A DNA stretch of 64,000 bases from Hevea brasiliensis (lineage: Eukaryota > Streptophyta > Magnoliopsida > Malpighiales > Euphorbiaceae): NCBI RefSeq assembly GCF_030052815.1, contig NC_079509.1, positions 50,196,488 through 50,260,487 on the forward strand, read 5' to 3'. Positions within the stretch are counted from its first letter, which is position 1. Each line of letters starts with the position of its first letter. This document shows positions 61,905 to 64,000 of this stretch, in pieces. Made by a program: the position numbers and the translations under genes. Below the pieces are notes generated by a model, which did no database searches, had not been told where the DNA came from, and saw only the letters and a program-made list of their open reading frames with translations.

Positions 61905-63627
61905 TTATGGGTGTCGAATCCACCAGAAATTAAATTAACTGAAATTACCAGTAATTAAATATTTTTTACAGCAAGTGGTAAATCCAGGTCAAACCCTAGA
62001 GATTGAATTATCAATTTTCGTGCACTTGTGTGTAATGAAAAACGAAAGAAACAAAGATTGGGGGGGGGGGGGGGGGGTTTTGTAACACAAAATCAGAAAA
62101 AATCAGAAATTCAAGAACTAAATATGAAAATCTCAATTTAAACAAACTTCAGTCAAGGTAATTCGCATTCCAATGCATTGATTTAATCATAGACAAAAGA
62201 AAAACAATTATCTCTTATTGAATACTTAACGTAGATTTACCAAATAGCAAGGTAAACCCTTGACTTCCCTATACTCATCAATTCGAGCTTAGCAGTCTTA
62301 TTGACTCTAATTATTAACTGAGTTGGTATTAAGCAATCCTCATAAAATTAATAACTGTTTTAAGAAAAGGAAGTAGTTAAGCTGAACAATAATTTATGAA
62401 GCATAAATCATTTAATCCATCCTATTGTTTCCTTAGGTTATTATCGAAAACTTGGATCATAATCAATAAAACCTAATTGCTACTCATGTTCAATCTTACA
62501 CAACAATTACGGATTATGAAGATGAACTAGCAATTGATCAAATCAAACAATCAACTAATAGGCCTTTTTAGCAAATCATTCAACAGATAAAAAATAATTA
62601 AATCAGAAAACAATAGATATTCAAAAAGACATAAATTAAATTAAGAACCTGATCTCACAAATCAAGCAAAAGAACTTGAATCCCTTGAACTGAATTAAAA
62701 ACTTAGCCACTCATGTTCATTCCTTACAGAAAAATAAAATAAAGAAATCGAAAGAAGAATTCTAAAAGATGAATGGAGAATGAAAGCCTTCAAATGGAGA
62801 ACGAAGGTCTGAATTGGGATGCTCTTAGCTGCTGCCCAAAGACGTATTTATACTAAAAAAACCTAATCCCAAAGATAGGAACCAAACCAAACTAGGAAAG
62901 GTTTTGAAATTCAAGATGTAGATTTTCAGCCTGCATTCACGTTTCTGGAATCAAGGCAGATTTTCAGCAACTTTCTTTCCGAATCTGCCTCTGCCCTCTT
63001 CAGGAAAGTTGTAGCCCTATTTCTTAGCTTTCCAACGGATACTCATGGACCCAAAACTGAGGTCTACAGCCCAAGTTATGGCTCAAAAACTGGGACTGGT
63101 TCAGTCAGACGGTCCAGCCCATTGTGACGAATTCATTGCCGTTTTTAACAATTAAAATGGCTTCATCTCATGTCCAGCCCTTCATAGAAGTTGTAGAGGT
63201 GGCTCTTAAGGTTCAATTGGATTGGCCTTGCTTCATTTGGACGTCTAAAACTCTAGATACAAAATAAATACTGAAACTGGTCGTGACCCATCGAGTCTGG
63301 GCTTTTGCAATAGATTCATAGCTCATTTTGTCAACCTTGGAGACTGATTTGGACTATGATCCCTCTTTATCATTTGAAGTGCTCTATCTTAGCTTTTCAA
63401 TGGATTAAACAATAATCAATTTGGAGACCCACAACTTTAGAAACACCTGAAAAATACAGCAAAGGTCAAACACTGAAAATTTATCCATTTAACATAATTA
63501 TTCCACAACTATCTAAAAATATGTCTAGATGATAAATATATTATAACCAACTGAATTAAACATAAAAAAAACACACTAAAAATACTAAATGTGATGGGAG
63601 TAAAATTAATAAATTATGCACTTATCA
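61905..63627 (-). mobile_element. 1.7-kb insertion (possible solo LTR) in the copia LTR
   Basis: The bases gtctt flank it on both sides (61900-61904 and 63628-63632), consistent with a 5-bp target duplication. Read on the minus strand, it starts tgataagtgcataattt, a start seen in some plant LTR retrotransposons, and ends cgacacccataa. No coding domain is recognisable. It contains an 18-base G run (62060-62077). Solo LTR or non-autonomous element cannot be settled. Confidence 0.5.
62060..62077 (+). repeat. Poly(G) tract of 18
   Basis: Uninterrupted G18 in an AT-rich context; length may be affected by sequencing error. Confidence 0.95.
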
Positions 63628-63779
63628 GTCTTATTCACAAATTCACCATCAACTAACTTCCTTCTCACATCCTGAGAGTTGCAGCCTTTATTCCATATCA
63701 GCTTCCATCTTAGCACTCCAAATCAGCACGTTAAGATCATGTCAGCAACCAGCCTGCAGTTCCTGAGTCATCTACAACA

Positions 63780-64000
63780 CTCCTCCTGGCTCAAGAACTG
63801 CAGATTCCAAGTTTCTCTCGAAGGAATTCAAATCTGCTAACATGAAATGGTTTGGTAAACACATCTGCAACCTGATCTTTTGTCTTATAATAAACCAAAC
63901 TCACTTCTCCATTCTTCTACACTTCTCTTAGGAAAAACAAGTTAATGTTAAAGTGCTTTGTCTTTCCATGAAAGACAGGATTGTATGAGATTGCAATGGC
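63780..64000 (-). pseudogene. Copia RNase H C-terminus, runs off the window
   Basis: Minus strand from the window end: AIAISYNPVFHGKTKHFNIN, FFLREV, stop, KNGEVSLVYYKTKDQVADVF, then FEFLREKLGICSS just before the polypurine tract. This is the conserved end of Ty1/copia pol. One in-frame stop replaces a likely glutamine. The rest of the element lies beyond 64000, so overall integrity cannot be judged. Confidence 0.9.

Larger units (their letters stand above)
61650..63780 (-). repeat. Copia 3' LTR (minus), split by an insertion
   Basis: On the minus strand the LTR begins tgttgtagatgactcagg just after the polypurine tract (ccaggaggag) and continues to 63628. It appears to resume from 61904 down to about 61650, where tatttaagcatcttttg and aatgaaaaag look like a promoter/leader. 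The 1.7 kb between is a separate insertion. The end near 61650 is approximate. Confidence 0.6.

Overview
This is a gene-poor, transposon-rich stretch of a plant nuclear genome, almost certainly a eudicot. The evidence is an intron-containing KORRIGAN-type endoglucanase, AT-rich intergenic DNA, and typical plant Ty1/copia, Ty3/gypsy (chromovirus), L1-type LINE, CACTA and MITE sequences. The element families would fit Malpighiales (for example Euphorbiaceae), but I cannot prove that from the sequence. Only one gene looks intact: a six-exon GH9 membrane-anchored endo-1,4-beta-glucanase (21359-24404, + strand, 619 codons plus stop). A second copy in the same orientation (52765-59753) is a broken tandem duplicate, with stop codons, frameshifts, a lost splice acceptor, and an intron 2 swollen from 0.3 kb to about 4.2 kb.

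Layout. 1-1200: two diverged copies of a ~0.6 kb repeat. 1140-3830: deleted copia element with another insertion inside its pol remnant. 4145-4460: short duplicated repeat. 4480-5810: L1-type LINE fragment (-). 6578-7059: fold-back MITE. 7461-11948: non-autonomous CACTA (En/Spm) transposon with subterminal repeats and a decayed PTTA/En/Spm-type gene. 12187-12662: small hAT-like element with a perfect 8-bp target duplication. 12975-13665: LINE RNase H fragment. 14477-14870: two poly(A)-ended repeats carrying an snRNA-type promoter motif. 14949-17430: solo gypsy-type LTR with perfect 5-bp target duplication AAACA. 19049-19533: fold-back MITE. 21000-24740: the endoglucanase gene. 25787-26260: copia 3' end (-).

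27075-52430 is a nest: an old L1-type LINE (ORF1, endonuclease, reverse transcriptase, RNase H, poly(A) tail; about 5.5 kb once the insertions are discounted) interrupted by two gypsy elements in minus orientation. Element A (28111-36968) keeps 3.5-kb LTRs and part of gag only, with target duplication CCCAA. Element B (40550-51536) is a near-complete chromodomain gypsy with 3.1-kb LTRs and target duplication GTGTA. Both insertions interrupt LINE reading frames that resume on the far side.

The pseudogene that follows hosts a TRIM-like miniature LTR element (53530-55281) and a fragment of a leucine-rich-repeat receptor kinase gene (about 56535-56720) in intron 2. From 59845 to the window end lie copia LTR and pol fragments, a small MITE, and a 1.7-kb insertion inside a copia LTR.

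The genes do not form an operon or a defence cluster. I found no new multi-gene system. The most noteworthy items are the gene/pseudogene pair, the well-resolved nested insertions, a spliceosomal-type intron inside the integrase of element B, and the snRNA-promoter-like repeats.
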